Positions 51,716-60,806 of a DNA stretch of 64,000 bases are shown piece after piece; within the stretch, counting starts at the first letter, position 1; every line of letters begins with the position of its first letter. The notes under the pieces were generated by a model. It was not told where the DNA came from and searched no databases. It saw only the letters and a list, made by a program, of their open reading frames with translations. Position numbers and translations under genes: made by a program. This DNA is from Paraburkholderia lycopersici (GTDB lineage Bacteria; Pseudomonadota; Gammaproteobacteria; Burkholderiales; Burkholderiaceae): positions 85,527 to 149,526 of the forward strand of contig NZ_FMYQ01000018.1 of assembly GCF_900096975.1 (NCBI RefSeq), read 5' to 3'.

Positions 51716-54047
51716 CGTGTTTCCTTTGAATTTCGCGAACTGAGTCAACCTCGAGAATTTCCACCGCGGCGAACACGTCGGCAATAGCCGCGTCAATCGT
51801 GCGTGCGCCGGCTAGGGCTTCTTCGTAACCATCGCCAGAGACCACCGCTCGGAGAAACGTTCGGAGAGTGCGCCCCAACTTTCGGTTGCGTCCACGCTCG
51901 TGCTGGACAGCCCTGAAGGCACTTTCCATCATTACCTTTGAGCTGGCATACGTGTCCATTTCAGAGGCAAGCACCTCGAACTCATGAAACTGTTGTGGGG
52001 CGATGACGTCCTCGTCGCCCGCACTGAGCCAGCTGACGAAGGCTTCGTAGCTGGATATCAAGCCCTTTGCTACCAACTTGTGATAGAGCTCGCGCTTGCT
52101 CTCGAATCTCGCGACCAAGTGCTCCTTCGCTTGGCGCCAAAGCTCCAGAGCAACGCGTTCGGCAGGCGGAAGGCGAGAGTTGACAACGTCGGCAAGCCGC
52201 CGAAAGAGACTGTCGTACTGGCCGTCGACGAAGGCTATAACCCGCCACCCCGGCCGCACTTCGCGTGCGAGGTTGCGCTGGATTCTCGACGTCTCCGATA
52301 GGTAGATGTCCAGCTTCTGCTCGCCGTAGAACTGACGTCGCTCGCCATTGGTGAAGCGAACTTCGGTGATTGCGCCCGCGGTGCTGATGGAGGTGTGCAC
52401 CTTCGGCTCGTAGCCGTCAAAAAAGTCGACGTCAGTACCGCCCACCAATGCATCGATATCGATTTCGCCTGAGACTTCGGCGCTGGTTACCAACGAAACC
52501 ACATGTCCGTTGGACTTGCGAACGACAATGGCGGGAGGCTGAGCGGCGGGACGCGGAACGGCCGACGATAAAGGCTGGAAGCCGAAGGGCGCGAGGAAGC
52601 GAACGCGAGTCTCGTCCTGCAGTCTAGGTGACCAAGCAGAATGAAGTCGCGCTTGATTGCTCCGCTCGAGATCCACCTCATGTGGATAGAGCAACTCGTC
52701 AACGCGCGCGGAGGGGAATACATCGAGATAGCGGTGTCCATTCGTCCTGGGCGCCAATAGCACCGTCGGGCAGACGCCACCCTCGGCAATCAACTTTGCC
52801 TCCTTGCTGCCAGTGACGAACTCGACTCGGCCCGATGCAAGTGCCTCAGAGAACCCTTCGACCACTAACTCGAGCGCAGGAGTCAAAAGGGTGACTTCTG
52901 CCTCCGACCCGACCACGACGCGGAGGTGCGGGGTGGTTGAGGGAAGGAACGCCTGTAGGTTGCTTGCCACCCCCCAGAACTTCGCGGTCTCTTCCCGCCG
53001 CAGGAGCGTTTCGTATGCCGACTTCAGCGCAGCTAAGAGTTGTGGCCACGTCGTGTCCCAGGCAACACTGCCATGTCCACTGACGTTCTCCAGTTCGGCG
53101 ATGCGCTGTCGCAGGCTACCCGCCCAGGTCGAAGCTGCCACCTCTTCAAGGTGTGCAAGCGGGACGGCCACTTGGCGTAGGCGGTTGTACAGCCCCCAGC
53201 ATTGCCACAATCCCGGGTAGCTGCGACCTTCAGCGGCTCGAGCAGCGGCGGTGAGCCTGCGGTAAACCTCCGCCAGCGCTTGCGCCGCCTCTGCGTCCGA
53301 ATCACAAACCCACAGGTGGCGGTCGCCATTGGCGTGGGACTGGGGGTCCCTCGCCTCGACGACAGTTTCCGCATCATTCTTTGCTTGCGAGTCCCACAGC
53401 CAAAGCTGTAGCTTCGATGGATGTCCGCATGCTGCGAGCACGTCCTCGGCCGGAGGTGGGGAAACCGCAATGCGCAGAGATGCACATCCCGCGGCGGCTC
53501 GCATCAACTGCGGCAGTCGGGCGAAAGTACTCGGGTGCGAGGCGTCGATGACCACCGCGCCAAATCTCCGTCCTCCCATGGTCTTCTCTAGCCAACCTGG
53601 GTTGGCTAGGAACACCCTTGGCTTGGTAGACTTGGCTGCGGTATACCTGCTGAGCGTGGTAACCTCCCAAAGATCACAAAGCCGTTGCCCCCTGCCCACG
53701 GACAACTCTTCAAGCCGAGCCTTGCCATTAGATGTGGCCTGTGTGACAAGGACGATGTCCCCTCGGAGTAGGTGCCTGACCTCGACTTGAGGCACTTGCC
53801 CTTGCGCGTTTGCATGTGCGTAGTCGCCGATGAGCAGCGCCGCCAAAATATGGCGTGCCGTTGATGCGGTTGCCTCGGGTACAGCGAACAGCAGGCTTTG
53901 CTCACCCGTTAGTAGTCGCAGCGCGGTTCGCACCGCAATGGCGCCGCTGACCTTTTCAAACGCCAGCGCGTCCTGAGGCAGAACGCTGCGATGCAAAAGC
54001 GCATCGGTGACGCGCTGGGTGGATAACTGGATGGCACGATCCCACAT
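51708..54047 (-). CDS. Unknown 779-aa protein, possible DrmE-like DISARM accessory
   Basis: I do not recognise a clear family. Near residues 39-75 LTGEQSLLFAVPEAT sits where a helicase P-loop would be, but no GKT/S follows. VVIDASHPSTF near 165-175 resembles a worn DEAH box, so it may be an inactive helicase-like fold. The C-terminal third is helical and charged. It lies directly before drmA, which is where drmE sits in class 2 DISARM, and has similar length, but homology is unproven. It starts 2 nt after the methyltransferase stop. Confidence 0.55.
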   Translation of the reverse strand: MWDRAIQLSTQRVTDALLHRSVLPQDALAFEKVSGAIAVRTALRLLTGEQSLLFAVPEATASTARHILAALLIGDYAHANAQGQVPQVEVRHLLRGDIVLVTQATSNGKARLEELSVGRGQRLCDLWEVTTLSRYTAAKSTKPRVFLANPGWLEKTMGGRRFGAVVIDASHPSTFARLPQLMRAAAGCASLRIAVSPPPAEDVLAACGHPSKLQLWLWDSQAKNDAETVVEARDPQSHANGDRHLWVCDSDAEAAQALAEVYRRLTAAARAAEGRSYPGLWQCWGLYNRLRQVAVPLAHLEEVAASTWAGSLRQRIAELENVSGHGSVAWDTTWPQLLAALKSAYETLLRREETAKFWGVASNLQAFLPSTTPHLRVVVGSEAEVTLLTPALELVVEGFSEALASGRVEFVTGSKEAKLIAEGGVCPTVLLAPRTNGHRYLDVFPSARVDELLYPHEVDLERSNQARLHSAWSPRLQDETRVRFLAPFGFQPLSSAVPRPAAQPPAIVVRKSNGHVVSLVTSAEVSGEIDIDALVGGTDVDFFDGYEPKVHTSISTAGAITEVRFTNGERRQFYGEQKLDIYLSETSRIQRNLAREVRPGWRVIAFVDGQYDSLFRRLADVVNSRLPPAERVALELWRQAKEHLVARFESKRELYHKLVAKGLISSYEAFVSWLSAGDEDVIAPQQFHEFEVLASEMDTYASSKVMMESAFRAVQHERGRNRKLGRTLRTFLRAVVSGDGYEEALAGARTIDAAIADVFAAVEILEVDSVREIQRKHDG

Positions 54048-54049
54048 CG

Positions 54050-55945
54050 CTATTCGATGTGTCGTTTGCGAACGCCAAGACGTTCGAGGTGGGCGCGGTA
54101 TTTAGCACCGATATTGGTCGCGTCGCAATCGGCCACGCAGTCGGCCAACGCGAACCCCATGGCGGCGAGATTTTTTTCGGCGCACGACTTTGGCGTGAAC
54201 TCAAGCGATAGCTTGGGCGGCCGAGACGCCGTTGTTGGCATGCACTCGATGACCAAGTCGTGGAGCATCGCGTTGACGTTGCGCTTGCAATGGTCGCCTT
54301 GGTTTTCCGCCAGTACTGCTGCTAGAGCGGTAACCTTGAGTCCGGCAGCAGCGATTGCGCCGGCAAGTGCTCGCCAAGCAGCAAGCTTCTTGTTGTGAAA
54401 CGTGAGGATGAGCCGGCCGTTCGCTTTCAGCGTTCGCCTGCTTTCAGCCAGACATGCAGCAATCGTTGCTTCATAGTCGGCGGTGGAAATACCTCGTGTG
54501 CTGTTCGGCACGGCTTCAGCGCTTTCGTCGACGGTGACGCTCGGGTCATAAACCGTCAGCCAGACGTGGAACAGCCTTGCCAGTTCTCCGTACTGCACAT
54601 CGTCGAAGTAAGGCGGGTCCGTCACGACGACGCTCACGGAACCCGTTTGCAACGCCTGTTTGACGCTGCTACCGGTGGTCACGAGCACGTCCCAGTCGGT
54701 CTTCTTTCGCCCACGGCGGCCTGGGACCGTTGTCTGCACCTTTGGTGGCCGCTGTCGCGAATCGATGAACCACTGGAGCGCCTGTGTGGCGGCCTCAAGG
54801 CGGCGCGGAATCGTGCCCCTTCCCACCGGAGACAGAAGGTTGCATTCCACCGCAAAGGTCGTCTGGGTGTAGCGATGGTTCGCCATCCCTTCGAATGGTT
54901 TGAGGTTGAACCGGTCCCACCGGCTAAGAAAAGCGGGCATTTCGGCAGCGCCGAGAAGCGAGAACGCCAGCCGGTCTTTGACGGCCGATGGGCAGTCCAG
55001 TGCAGCTACAGTTCTCAAACCATCGACGAGAACTTGAGTCTGCCGGCGCGAGTAAAGGTCGCCCCATCTCGCGAACCCGTTGTCAAGAAGTCGCTTGGTC
55101 TCCTTGCCCGGGGGAATCTCGATAGCCAGCGCCTCATGCAGCGTCATGGAATTGTCGAAAACGACGGGGTCGCCTTCTGAAACAGGCCTCAAGATAGCGC
55201 GGAGCTGGCCTTTGAGCATCGCCAACTCTTGAACCAAAACGGCACGCCAGCTTTGAGGCTGTAGGCTGTCCTCATGCAGGCAATGAGGGCAGCCGCTCGC
55301 ATCGGCATCTACGTTCCAGAGTGTCTGGCAGCCGTCGCAGGAGAAGCTCTTGGTATTCCGATTGAGTCGAGTGAGTTGACCACAGCTGCGGCAGCCGAAG
55401 AAGGCGTCAGTGTTTTGTAGGCTGCGGCTGGTCAACGAAACCAAGCGATGCGGATACTCGTGGACATCGCGGGTGCAGTGCGAGCACGTTGATACGCGGA
55501 CGCGGAGAACATGCGAGAGTTCAGCGCCGGCATAGGTGCGATAAGCAGCGCGATGTGGCGCAAGGGCTGCTAGCACCCGGTCGGCAGCAGCCCGGAGGTC
55601 GGCGGTTTCGCAACTTCCCAGCGCCGCGGCGAGTCCACGGGCAGGCCAAGGGTAGAGGTCTTGGGCGTATGTCTTGAGCCCTCGCTTGGCAGCCTCGAAC
55701 GTCACTGTTCCGCCGCCGCTGAACGGGTCCGACACGGTAAGGTCGGTTCCATATTGCGCCACGGCGGCGTCGAGTAACGCTCCCATGACGCTGTGCGGGC
55801 GCCGAGCCCACCAACGGTAGGCCGACACCACCGGAGCGTGGACTTCTCGGCTGCTCACCTCTCTGGCTGCACGAGCGCCTACCGCCCGCCAGTTGATACG
55901 CGCTAGCAGAGAAGTAGATGGAGCCGTGCGTTGAGGCTGTGGCAT
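54050..55945 (-). CDS. DNA amino-methyltransferase with zinc ribbons (DISARM-associated, DUF1156/COG1743-like)
   Basis: The 631-aa product has SAYRWWARRPHSVMGALLD near 41-59, as in DUF1156-type adenine-specific methylases, and the SAM-binding motif I DPFSGGGTVTFEA at 73-85. Four CXXC pairs (154/157, 185/188, 203/206, 219/222) form zinc ribbons, and DPPY at 442-445 is motif IV. This order and DPPY predict N6-adenine or N4-cytosine methylation, not 5mC. It heads the operon and would protect host DNA. There is no strong Shine-Dalgarno before the ATG. Confidence 0.8.
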   Translation of the reverse strand: MPQPQRTAPSTSLLARINWRAVGARAAREVSSREVHAPVVSAYRWWARRPHSVMGALLDAAVAQYGTDLTVSDPFSGGGTVTFEAAKRGLKTYAQDLYPWPARGLAAALGSCETADLRAAADRVLAALAPHRAAYRTYAGAELSHVLRVRVSTCSHCTRDVHEYPHRLVSLTSRSLQNTDAFFGCRSCGQLTRLNRNTKSFSCDGCQTLWNVDADASGCPHCLHEDSLQPQSWRAVLVQELAMLKGQLRAILRPVSEGDPVVFDNSMTLHEALAIEIPPGKETKRLLDNGFARWGDLYSRRQTQVLVDGLRTVAALDCPSAVKDRLAFSLLGAAEMPAFLSRWDRFNLKPFEGMANHRYTQTTFAVECNLLSPVGRGTIPRRLEAATQALQWFIDSRQRPPKVQTTVPGRRGRKKTDWDVLVTTGSSVKQALQTGSVSVVVTDPPYFDDVQYGELARLFHVWLTVYDPSVTVDESAEAVPNSTRGISTADYEATIAACLAESRRTLKANGRLILTFHNKKLAAWRALAGAIAAAGLKVTALAAVLAENQGDHCKRNVNAMLHDLVIECMPTTASRPPKLSLEFTPKSCAEKNLAAMGFALADCVADCDATNIGAKYRAHLERLGVRKRHIE

Positions 55946-56482
55946 GTAATTTGTAGGCCCTATTTAGGGTTACGCCTTCAACTCGTCGATGTTTGCACTG
56001 TCCTTCACAGATGCTCCACCCCTATTTAAAACAGTTTGTTACATTCTCCAGCGCGCGAGCGGCGCGGTCAATACTAAAACCGGCTGCTTGGTGCCGGTCA
56101 GCGTGCGTCCTGCAGCCAGCAACGAAGGTTCGCAGCTGTTAAGCGGGCATTGACTTGGCCGTAACGGGTAGAAAAGCGGTGGCTGCGTTCGACGTATTCC
56201 GGCCGCAAGCCGCGGTTCAAATCCGTCATCGATTGGACGTTCACGCGTCAGCTTGCCTAGTAACTGGCGGTCCGATTGTCAAAGGCGAAAGGTGCTTCAT
56301 CTGCCTTGGCCGACGTTGGGCCAGCGACATTTGGATGACCGCCTATAGTTGCAAACCAGCCATTTTGGTATGGCGCTTTCGGTTAAGCTTACAGGGACCG
56401 CCGTTCAGACAGCTTCTGCAGTGCACTGTAGCGGCTTGCTTTTGATGCATCGATAAAGCCGTCTTTAAAAAAGGCCTCGACA
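55946..56482. promoter_or_regulatory. 537-nt divergent region between the two defence operons
   Basis: No gene seen. An inverted repeat CCCTATTTAGGG at 55958-55969 lies 12 nt before the methyltransferase ATG and could be an operator. Towards the helicase gene the DNA is AT-rich, ending in TTTAAAAAAGGCC before its ATG. Opposite promoters probably lie here. Confidence 0.45.
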
Positions 56483-58114
56483 ATGAAAATCAATGGGTTT
56501 GAAATAGACCAACATCTATGGGGTGCTTTGCGAGAGGGCCAAAAAAGTAGCATCACAACCGCATTGAGCTACTTGAGAAAGGCGAAAGAGACGAAGTCCT
56601 GTCTGCTCAGCATGCCAACCGGCGCGGGAAAAACGGGTGTAATTACTGTCATTTCACATTTTTCCAGTCAGCGACGAGTTCTCGTAGTTAGTCACCGACG
56701 CGCCGTTCGTGAGCAACTTTTTGACGAGATTAATAAGAAATTTTTTCAAAAGATCGCACCTGGAAACGAGCTCGGTAGGAAGGCCGTGAAACCGTTCTCC
56801 GGGTTACCTCTAGATAAAGGGATCTACGTCACGACTTTCCAAAAGCTGTCCAGCTTGACACCTGATATTCTCGAAGCAGTGAAGGAAAGCGTAGATCTTT
56901 TGATTGTCGACGAGGGTCATTCTGAGCCATCTCCTGTCTGGAGTCAGGTGGCTCGCGGTCTTGATGCCAAGAAAATTGTTGTTACCGCAACACCGTATCG
57001 CAACGACCTCTTCGCTTTCGACATTGATCCCGCATCAAGCCATATTTACACCTTCGACGAGGCTGTCAAGCAAGGTGATTTGGTTAGTCCTCGCTTCGAA
57101 CAGGATGATCGCGATCGCCTTGTGACCCGCCTCCAAGAGCTGTTTAACGCGTATCCGGAAGCGAAATGTATAGTGAAGTGCCGGAAGTTCATGGACATCG
57201 AGGCATACTATGGCTTGTTTGCCGCACACTTCAAGACCCTTGCTATTCACGAAGCATTCAAGGGCGAAAGATCTGACTCAAAACGCGTCTCCGTTCCCGC
57301 CAATCTGGGAAATTCTGACTGGAAGGTCATCATTCATCAACATAAGCTTGATGAGGGCGTCGATATCCCGCAAGCAAGAGTGCTAGTTCTCACCTATACA
57401 GTGGGTAGTGGACGCGAGCTTGTACAGGCTGTAGGACGCGTCGTTCGAAAATTCAAAGGACTGCCTTCGTTCGTCATCGAGTGCCAAGGGGCAGCTAATC
57501 GCACGATGTGGTCGAATTACCTCGAATTCGATACCTATCTTGCGTCACCAATTAAACGAACTGCATTTCTACGCTCACTCGATACTGCAGGCTTGCTTCG
57601 AAAGTATCTTGAAGCATTTCCTGATGTTAGCTATTTCGAATCGTCGTTTCGTAAGAAGTTCGAGCTTAAGAATATCGATGTCGATACATCGCTCAAGGTT
57701 CCCCTCGCCTCTGTATGCTTTATCCGCAAGGCGGCAGGATTTAGTCTCGCGGGCATAACCGATCGACTTCTATGGGATTCAACGCGGGACGGGGAGCTGG
57801 TGGACCCGAGATATGACGTTCACGGAATGAACGTCATTCTTTCCGTTTGCTTCAAGAACTCACGGTTCCTTGACGAGCACCTATTTTTCGAACCGTCGTT
57901 AGAAGTAACGATAATCAAAGAGTTTGACGAGATCATCGCAATTTTTGATAGTCGAAGCAGGGACTTTTCGGAAAAATCCGAATACGATTTAACAACCGCG
58001 ATAGATGTCAATGCCCTTCTTACGCTGACAGCCCGTGAAGAGGTTACCCGCACGAAGGAGACGCATGCATTGGCGATCTCTAGAGTGCCAGGCGTCCAGA
58101 GCGAACATCGATGA
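56483..58114 (+). CDS. Superfamily 2 DEAD/DEAH-type helicase of a two-gene operon
   Basis: The 543-aa product has Walker A SMPTGAGKTGVITVIS near 43-58, the DEGH box in LLIVDEGHSEPS near 138, motif III VVTATPYRNDLF, motif V DEGVDIPQARVLVL and motif VI SGRELVQAVGRVVRKFK. All SF2 motifs are intact, so it should hydrolyse ATP. There is no fused nuclease domain. Codon use is clearly more AT-rich than in the chromosome and than in the DISARM genes beside it. The stop overlaps the next start (ATGA). It resembles restriction-type or Hachiman-like helicases only in general fold. Confidence 0.75.
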   Translation: MKINGFEIDQHLWGALREGQKSSITTALSYLRKAKETKSCLLSMPTGAGKTGVITVISHFSSQRRVLVVSHRRAVREQLFDEINKKFFQKIAPGNELGRKAVKPFSGLPLDKGIYVTTFQKLSSLTPDILEAVKESVDLLIVDEGHSEPSPVWSQVARGLDAKKIVVTATPYRNDLFAFDIDPASSHIYTFDEAVKQGDLVSPRFEQDDRDRLVTRLQELFNAYPEAKCIVKCRKFMDIEAYYGLFAAHFKTLAIHEAFKGERSDSKRVSVPANLGNSDWKVIIHQHKLDEGVDIPQARVLVLTYTVGSGRELVQAVGRVVRKFKGLPSFVIECQGAANRTMWSNYLEFDTYLASPIKRTAFLRSLDTAGLLRKYLEAFPDVSYFESSFRKKFELKNIDVDTSLKVPLASVCFIRKAAGFSLAGITDRLLWDSTRDGELVDPRYDVHGMNVILSVCFKNSRFLDEHLFFEPSLEVTIIKEFDEIIAIFDSRSRDFSEKSEYDLTTAIDVNALLTLTAREEVTRTKETHALAISRVPGVQSEHR

Positions 58115-59535
58115 GCGGCCACAACCTCGAAAATATTGGTTATGGCCAGAGCAATTCCAGCTATGCGATCACGACTGTCAAAGTTGACAACATTGACGCC
58201 GTGGGCAAGCGGAAGAGCAGCTACTATTTGGGCGTGGGCTCGGGACGCGTTTCGGATCAGATGCGCAGAAATTTTTCGCTTGCCGAACTCAATCTTTGGA
58301 TGCAGGACGTTGCAGAAGTCATTCAAAAGCCACCGGCGAGTCGCAGCAACTTGCTTCGCTCCTACGCAAAGGCGATAAAAAGTCGACCAGTAGCGGCACC
58401 AGTGAGCGCTCTCCTAGATCTTTCCGACTTCTTGCATCCTATAAATCTGTCTTATGACGGCAAACAGGTGGGCGTCGAAAATAGCTTCATTTATGCACAG
58501 TATCAAAACGGATTCGAGTTCGTCGACGGTGCTCCGGAGCTAAAGTTCGACCTAAAATTCGATGAGGAAGAACGGCCTTTTCTGTGTTGTGAAGTTGACG
58601 TTTCCTATGATCTGGGGCGCGACGTTATCCCGGGAGTGAAACAACAGGGGCGATTTGTCGATCTACTCAATAAAAATGGACGTTTGAAGCTTCTCTACAA
58701 AGACGGGACGTCTTATGTCAATGGCCACTTCTACCAAGTGATGTTGCCAACGGAAAAAGGTTTTGAACTTAACAAGTCTAAGCTTGGCGGTTCGCTGATT
58801 CCGGTTACTGAGCTACTCGCAGCGAACCTGTCAGAAAAGGAAGAACATGCTGTGTCAGCTGACGAATTCGGGCGAAATTCTATCTTTTTCCTGATTGATA
58901 AACTAAAGGCTGTAGGTGTTCAAGGTTCGACAATTCCCGAGTTCGGTCCGTTTTTTACGCATATTGCCAATCTCGATATTATGCTTTGCTCAGACATGGG
59001 TACTGAGCCGGCGGATTTTATCCTGTCATCACCCGATAAGCTCGTCTTCGTTCATGTTAAATGTGGGGGTGCCGAGAATCGGCCGGAGTCTTCAGCGGGA
59101 GCACTAGCGGAAGTGGGTGGCCAAGCAATCAAAAACTTGGAAATACTAACCACAACGCAACGTGACCTGAAGCCAGGAAATTGGTCGATCATGCCAAGCC
59201 ATTGGCCAAGACCTGCTTCCGCTCCCGCACTTAACGAACGCATTCGACTTGTCGATGGAAAGCGTTTTGTGAACGTTGGGCGAACTAAAGCAGCACGCGA
59301 AGAAAAATTAGTGGATATCTGGGACACGATTGCCGAACGCCGAGCAGCACCCAATGTTGGAAAGGAGATCTGGATGGTTGTTGGGAACGCATTTTCCCGA
59401 CAGCACTTTGAAAACCAACTTCGCAAAGGGCGTGAGGCTGCAAGTGAATCGTTACAAGCATTTCAACTCATTGACAGTTGGCAGTCGGCCGCGGCTAGCA
59501 ACGATGTTGTTCTCAAAATTTTCGTCTCACCATAG
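58111..59535 (+). CDS. Unknown 474-aa protein with PD-(D/E)XK-like H-x-K nuclease site
   Basis: No named family is recognised. The C-terminal half holds NLDIMLCSDMG near 288-297, EPADFIL (E299, D302), then a strand LVFVHVKCGG with H315-x-K317. This spacing is that of PD-(D/E)XK nucleases in which the acidic residue before lysine is replaced. AEVGGQAIKNLEIL follows as the usual helix. The N-terminal half is beta-rich (LKFDLKFDEEERPFLCCEVDVS) and may bind DNA or a partner. It overlaps the helicase by 4 nt and is AT-rich like it, so the pair moved together. Confidence 0.6.
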   Translation: MSGHNLENIGYGQSNSSYAITTVKVDNIDAVGKRKSSYYLGVGSGRVSDQMRRNFSLAELNLWMQDVAEVIQKPPASRSNLLRSYAKAIKSRPVAAPVSALLDLSDFLHPINLSYDGKQVGVENSFIYAQYQNGFEFVDGAPELKFDLKFDEEERPFLCCEVDVSYDLGRDVIPGVKQQGRFVDLLNKNGRLKLLYKDGTSYVNGHFYQVMLPTEKGFELNKSKLGGSLIPVTELLAANLSEKEEHAVSADEFGRNSIFFLIDKLKAVGVQGSTIPEFGPFFTHIANLDIMLCSDMGTEPADFILSSPDKLVFVHVKCGGAENRPESSAGALAEVGGQAIKNLEILTTTQRDLKPGNWSIMPSHWPRPASAPALNERIRLVDGKRFVNVGRTKAAREEKLVDIWDTIAERRAAPNVGKEIWMVVGNAFSRQHFENQLRKGREAASESLQAFQLIDSWQSAAASNDVVLKIFVSP

Positions 59536-59903
59536 TATGAAAGCCGGAATTTCGATCGATGCTTCCAGAGCAGGAACATAGGCAAAGCTGGTCACCAAAC
59601 CGCTCATCGGAGGAGGAGCAAGATATCTCGCAGACGCGCCGTTATTGAAAGAATGGGCGGATCGAGACGTTGATGTTTTTCGACAAATTGTTACAAAATA
59701 TCTGCAGCGAAGAGCCTATTGTTTCCGATGTTGTACCCGTAAGGATGCGGCTGCCCCGAATGCCTTACCTGGCGCACCTCTGCCCGGTTTTTTCGATCCC
59801 AGCCGGGGCCAAGTTATCTCTTCAAAATCAAGAACTTAGAAACTGTGAGTTTTCGCCACAGATGTCGTAAACGACACCTGTGGCTACTACACAAAGTCCA
59901 GAT
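59536..59903. other. 368-nt boundary region with attR
   Basis: Two frames of about 65 codons here overlap and show no protein signs. The only feature I support is the attR copy at 59792-59807; the sequence to its right has a different character from the element. Confidence 0.4.
59792..59807 (+). repeat. attR core (copy of tRNA-Arg 3' end)
   Basis: TTCGATCCCAGCCGGG is identical to 42586-42601 inside tRNA-Arg, in the same orientation, but not part of a tRNA here. It marks the right end of the integrated element, about 17.2 kb from attL. Confidence 0.8.
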
Positions 59904-60710
59904 TTAGACTCCTCGGTTTTCCAGTTCCAAACCTGGACGAGTCGCCATTCTTCTACCAGGCGCTCCCGAGGTGCTCAATCCTGCTGCAGCCAACGCTTCG
60001 CAGTGGGCGTTCTGGATGCGTCGAAATCGCCCGAGCATCACTTTCCCTTCTAATCGCCCGAGCACGCGCCTTCGTGACGGATAGACGCCTTCCGCGCGAA
60101 GCGCATTTGCCTCTTTCAAATACATCTTGTTGAAGGCATCGGTTGCCTCCCTGCGAACAGAGTCAGCCCGCTCCCGGTCGAGTCTGACCAAACGCTCGTG
60201 CTGCTCGGGGAAGTTCGCCCGCATGAATTTCAGCGAAATCCCGACTGCGGTGGCAGCTTCACTTGCATTCGTTGCGCCGCCGCTGCGAATCAGCTCGTCA
60301 AGCTCTGCGCGCAAGACGTCCTTCGAGCGCCGAGCACCGGTCACTCTGCGAATAGTCAGACGACGGCATTGCCCTTCCGGCAGGGGACGAAGCGAAAGCA
60401 TCACCCTGTTTCCGAGCAGAATGTCGGCGATAGGACAGCCACAGCAAAACGCGGTCTGCACGAGGCGCGTAAAGCTCATCTGCACGGTACCTTTCACCCA
60501 TCCATGAATTTGGGATTTATTGACACCCAGATGAGCTGCGAAGCGCGCCGGGGAGCCTTCGAACAGGTGATTAATCGCATGTGTCAGAAAGACGATTTGA
60601 GCGGAGGCCGAATAGCCCGCGTGGGAAAAAAAGACAGCGTCGTCAAGAAGCTCTGCAATAAGGCGAGAGGTCTCGACTTCGAAGTCCGAAGCCGGCTGAT
60701 GGATGGGCAA
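59904..60710 (-). CDS. TniQ/TnsD C-terminal-like protein, probably truncated
   Basis: The 268-aa product shows features seen in C-terminal parts of TniQ/TnsD target-site proteins. These are a helix-turn-helix FAAHLGVNKSQIHGWVKG near 57-74, followed by LGVPLADLL-like CCGCPIADILLGNRV, and later YPSRRRVLGRL. The N-terminal zinc fingers of the family are missing, so it is likely a fragment or a stand-alone relative. Position between attR and a resolvase tail fits transposon debris. The link is from memory of motifs only. Confidence 0.4.
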   Translation of the reverse strand: MPIHQPASDFEVETSRLIAELLDDAVFFSHAGYSASAQIVFLTHAINHLFEGSPARFAAHLGVNKSQIHGWVKGTVQMSFTRLVQTAFCCGCPIADILLGNRVMLSLRPLPEGQCRRLTIRRVTGARRSKDVLRAELDELIRSGGATNASEAATAVGISLKFMRANFPEQHERLVRLDRERADSVRREATDAFNKMYLKEANALRAEGVYPSRRRVLGRLEGKVMLGRFRRIQNAHCEALAAAGLSTSGAPGRRMATRPGLELENRGV

Positions 60711-60806
60711 GTCGCCGATTATGTGCTGTTTCTTCTATCTCTGGGAGGAGCTTCCAGTTTCGCTTCTAAGGCCGCGGGGCTTCTTCACCTGACGCCAGCT
60801 TACAAG

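Noticed and set aside
56483..58114. Type III restriction enzyme Res subunit or type I HsdR
   Set aside because: The protein is only 543 aa, lacks a fused endonuclease domain, and there is no Mod or HsdM/S gene with it; the divergent methylase belongs to the DISARM operon.
59645..59870. Two overlapping small frames at the attR region
   Set aside because: They overlap in different frames, span the att core, and show no domain or clear ribosome site.
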